Assembly: GCA_035525375.1 (NCBI GenBank)
Contig: DATLEI010000082.1
Coordinates: 1-5,100 of the forward strand
Reading direction: 5' to 3'
DNA from: JALZBN01 sp035525375
Lineage (GTDB): Bacteria > Actinomycetota > Acidimicrobiia > Acidimicrobiales > AC-14
Length of the DNA stretch: 5,100 bases
Numbering within the stretch: the stretch's first letter is position 1; every line of letters begins with the position of its first letter. Of this stretch, positions 4,379 through 5,100 are shown one piece after another. The position numbers and the translations under genes are program-made. Under the pieces are notes generated by a model. The model was not told where the DNA came from. It searched no databases and was given only the letters and a program-made list of their open reading frames with translations.

Positions 4379-5019
4379 TGATCGGCGAGGACTCGGTCCT
4401 GTTCCGTGAGGGACTGGCCCGATTGCTCGAGGACGGCGGGCACGTCGTTGTCGAAAGGGCGGGGGATGCGTCGTCACTGATCGCGGCTGTCGACGCGACC
4501 CGGCCCGACCTGGCGATCATCGACATCAGGATGCCGCCGGACGGTACCGACGACGGCGCCCGGGCGGCTCGAACCTTACGTGAGCGTGAGCCAAACCTCG
4601 GTATCGTTCTGCTGTCCCAACACCTTGAGACGCGACACTCAGTCGAACTCGTGAGCCATGGTCGGTTCGGGTACCTGCTCAAGGATCGGGTTCTCGACGT
4701 CGACGACTTCCTCGATGCCCTTCGCCGCGTCGCCGGGGGCGGATCAGCGCTCGACCCTGAGGTCGTCGCCACGCTCCTTGCGCTCAACAGGAACAACGAT
4801 CCGCTCAAGCTTCTGACAGGGCGGGAGCGCGAAGTCCTCGGGCTCATGGCTGAAGGGCGGACCAATGCCGGCATCGCTCAGCGACTCTGGCTGACCGAAC
4901 GGACCGTGGAGACGCACGTAGCCAGCATCATGACCAAACTCGACCTTCGCCAGTCCGCCCAAGAGCACCGGCGTGTGCTAGCCGTCCTCACGTGGCTCGG
5001 GATGCGCCCCGCCTCCTGA
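4369..5019 (+). CDS. NarL/FixJ-family response regulator
   Basis: This 216-aa regulator is the cognate partner of the kinase it overlaps by 10 bp. The receiver domain (about 1-122) has the acidic pair E7-D8, the phospho-acceptor Asp52 in AIIDIRMPP (49-57), Ser83 in VLLSQ, and Lys105 in GYLLKDRV. The linker GGSALDPEVVATLL (124-137) is typical of actinobacterial NarL proteins. The LuxR-type helix-turn-helix (about 149-211) reads LTGREREVLGLMAEG, then IAQRLWLTERTVETHVASIM, then TKLDL, and the tail EHRRVLAVLTWLG matches the common ending of this subgroup. All catalytic residues are present, so it should be phosphorylated, dimerise and bind DNA. Start is GTG; no ATG gives the complete first strand. 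Its targets are unknown; the inverted repeat between the divergent genes upstream is the nearest candidate. Confidence 0.93.
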   Translation: MRIVIGEDSVLFREGLARLLEDGGHVVVERAGDASSLIAAVDATRPDLAIIDIRMPPDGTDDGARAARTLREREPNLGIVLLSQHLETRHSVELVSHGRFGYLLKDRVLDVDDFLDALRRVAGGGSALDPEVVATLLALNRNNDPLKLLTGREREVLGLMAEGRTNAGIAQRLWLTERTVETHVASIMTKLDLRQSAQEHRRVLAVLTWLGMRPAS

Positions 5020-5065
5020 CGTGGAGCCGCCGCCGCGAGTGCAGGTCGTCGACTCTCGCCCAGTG

Positions 5066-5079
5066 CACTCTACGGAGTG
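5066..5079 (+). terminator. Small UNCG-loop hairpin after the response regulator
   Basis: CACTC-TACG-GAGTG makes a perfect 5-bp stem closed by C-G around a UACG loop, a member of the unusually stable UNCG tetraloops in RNA. It lies 47 bases after the stop of the regulator. No T-run follows. It may be a terminator-like element or the leader of a gene beyond the window; nothing coding is seen in 5020-5100. Confidence 0.3.
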
Positions 5080-5100
5080 AGCCGGCGGTCAGGCCGCTGT

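Noticed and set aside
3098..4477. A 459-codon open frame on the minus strand, antisense to the kinase and the start of the regulator
   Set aside because: It mirrors the kinase codons in a GC-rich gene, has low-complexity His/Gly/Asp/Arg-rich content, no recognisable domain and no ribosome binding site that I can see. The plus strand shows intact H, N and D boxes.

Overview
The window is high-GC DNA (about two thirds G+C by eye) with C/G-rich third codon positions, GGAGG-type ribosome binding sites, LuxR/NarL regulators and a many-pass NarX-type kinase of a kind common in actinobacteria. A soil or mycobacterial-type actinomycete is the best guess; nothing here fixes the genus. There is no tRNA, rRNA, CRISPR array, insertion sequence or phage gene.

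Left part (1-986): the 3' end of a LuxR-type regulator runs in from the left edge. After an 89-bp gap with a compact inverted repeat comes an unrecognised 80-aa single-span membrane protein. Its stop overlaps the start of a SnoaL-like (NTF2-fold) protein, so those two are probably translated together.

Middle part (987-2275): a gap with weak hairpins leads to a 120-aa membrane-anchored or exported protein of unknown function. The start regions of the 80-aa and 120-aa genes share the 9-mer TTCCTACCC. A 301-bp non-coding stretch follows; it holds a degenerate ~90-bp direct repeat and, at its right end, two mutually exclusive hairpins. On the minus strand lies a 126-aa four-helix membrane protein.

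Right part (2276-5019): a 138-bp divergent promoter region separates the four-helix gene from a two-component operon. The kinase (about 654 aa; 9-10 membrane helices, HisKA_3 and HATPase_c) overlaps by 10 bp the NarL-type response regulator (216 aa). The kinase should pass phosphate from His479 to Asp52 of the regulator, whose LuxR-type helix-turn-helix then acts on DNA. A TAnnnT -10 box sits at exactly -12 to -7 from the kinase ATG, which suggests a leaderless transcript. An inverted repeat in the divergent region is a candidate operator, perhaps for this regulator.

Overall this is mostly ordinary actinobacterial regulatory territory. The best leads are the divergent four-helix protein/kinase pair with its candidate operator, the leaderless kinase start, the shortened ATP-lid of the kinase, and the shared leader motif before the two small membrane-protein genes. 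I did not find convincing evidence of a wholly new system.
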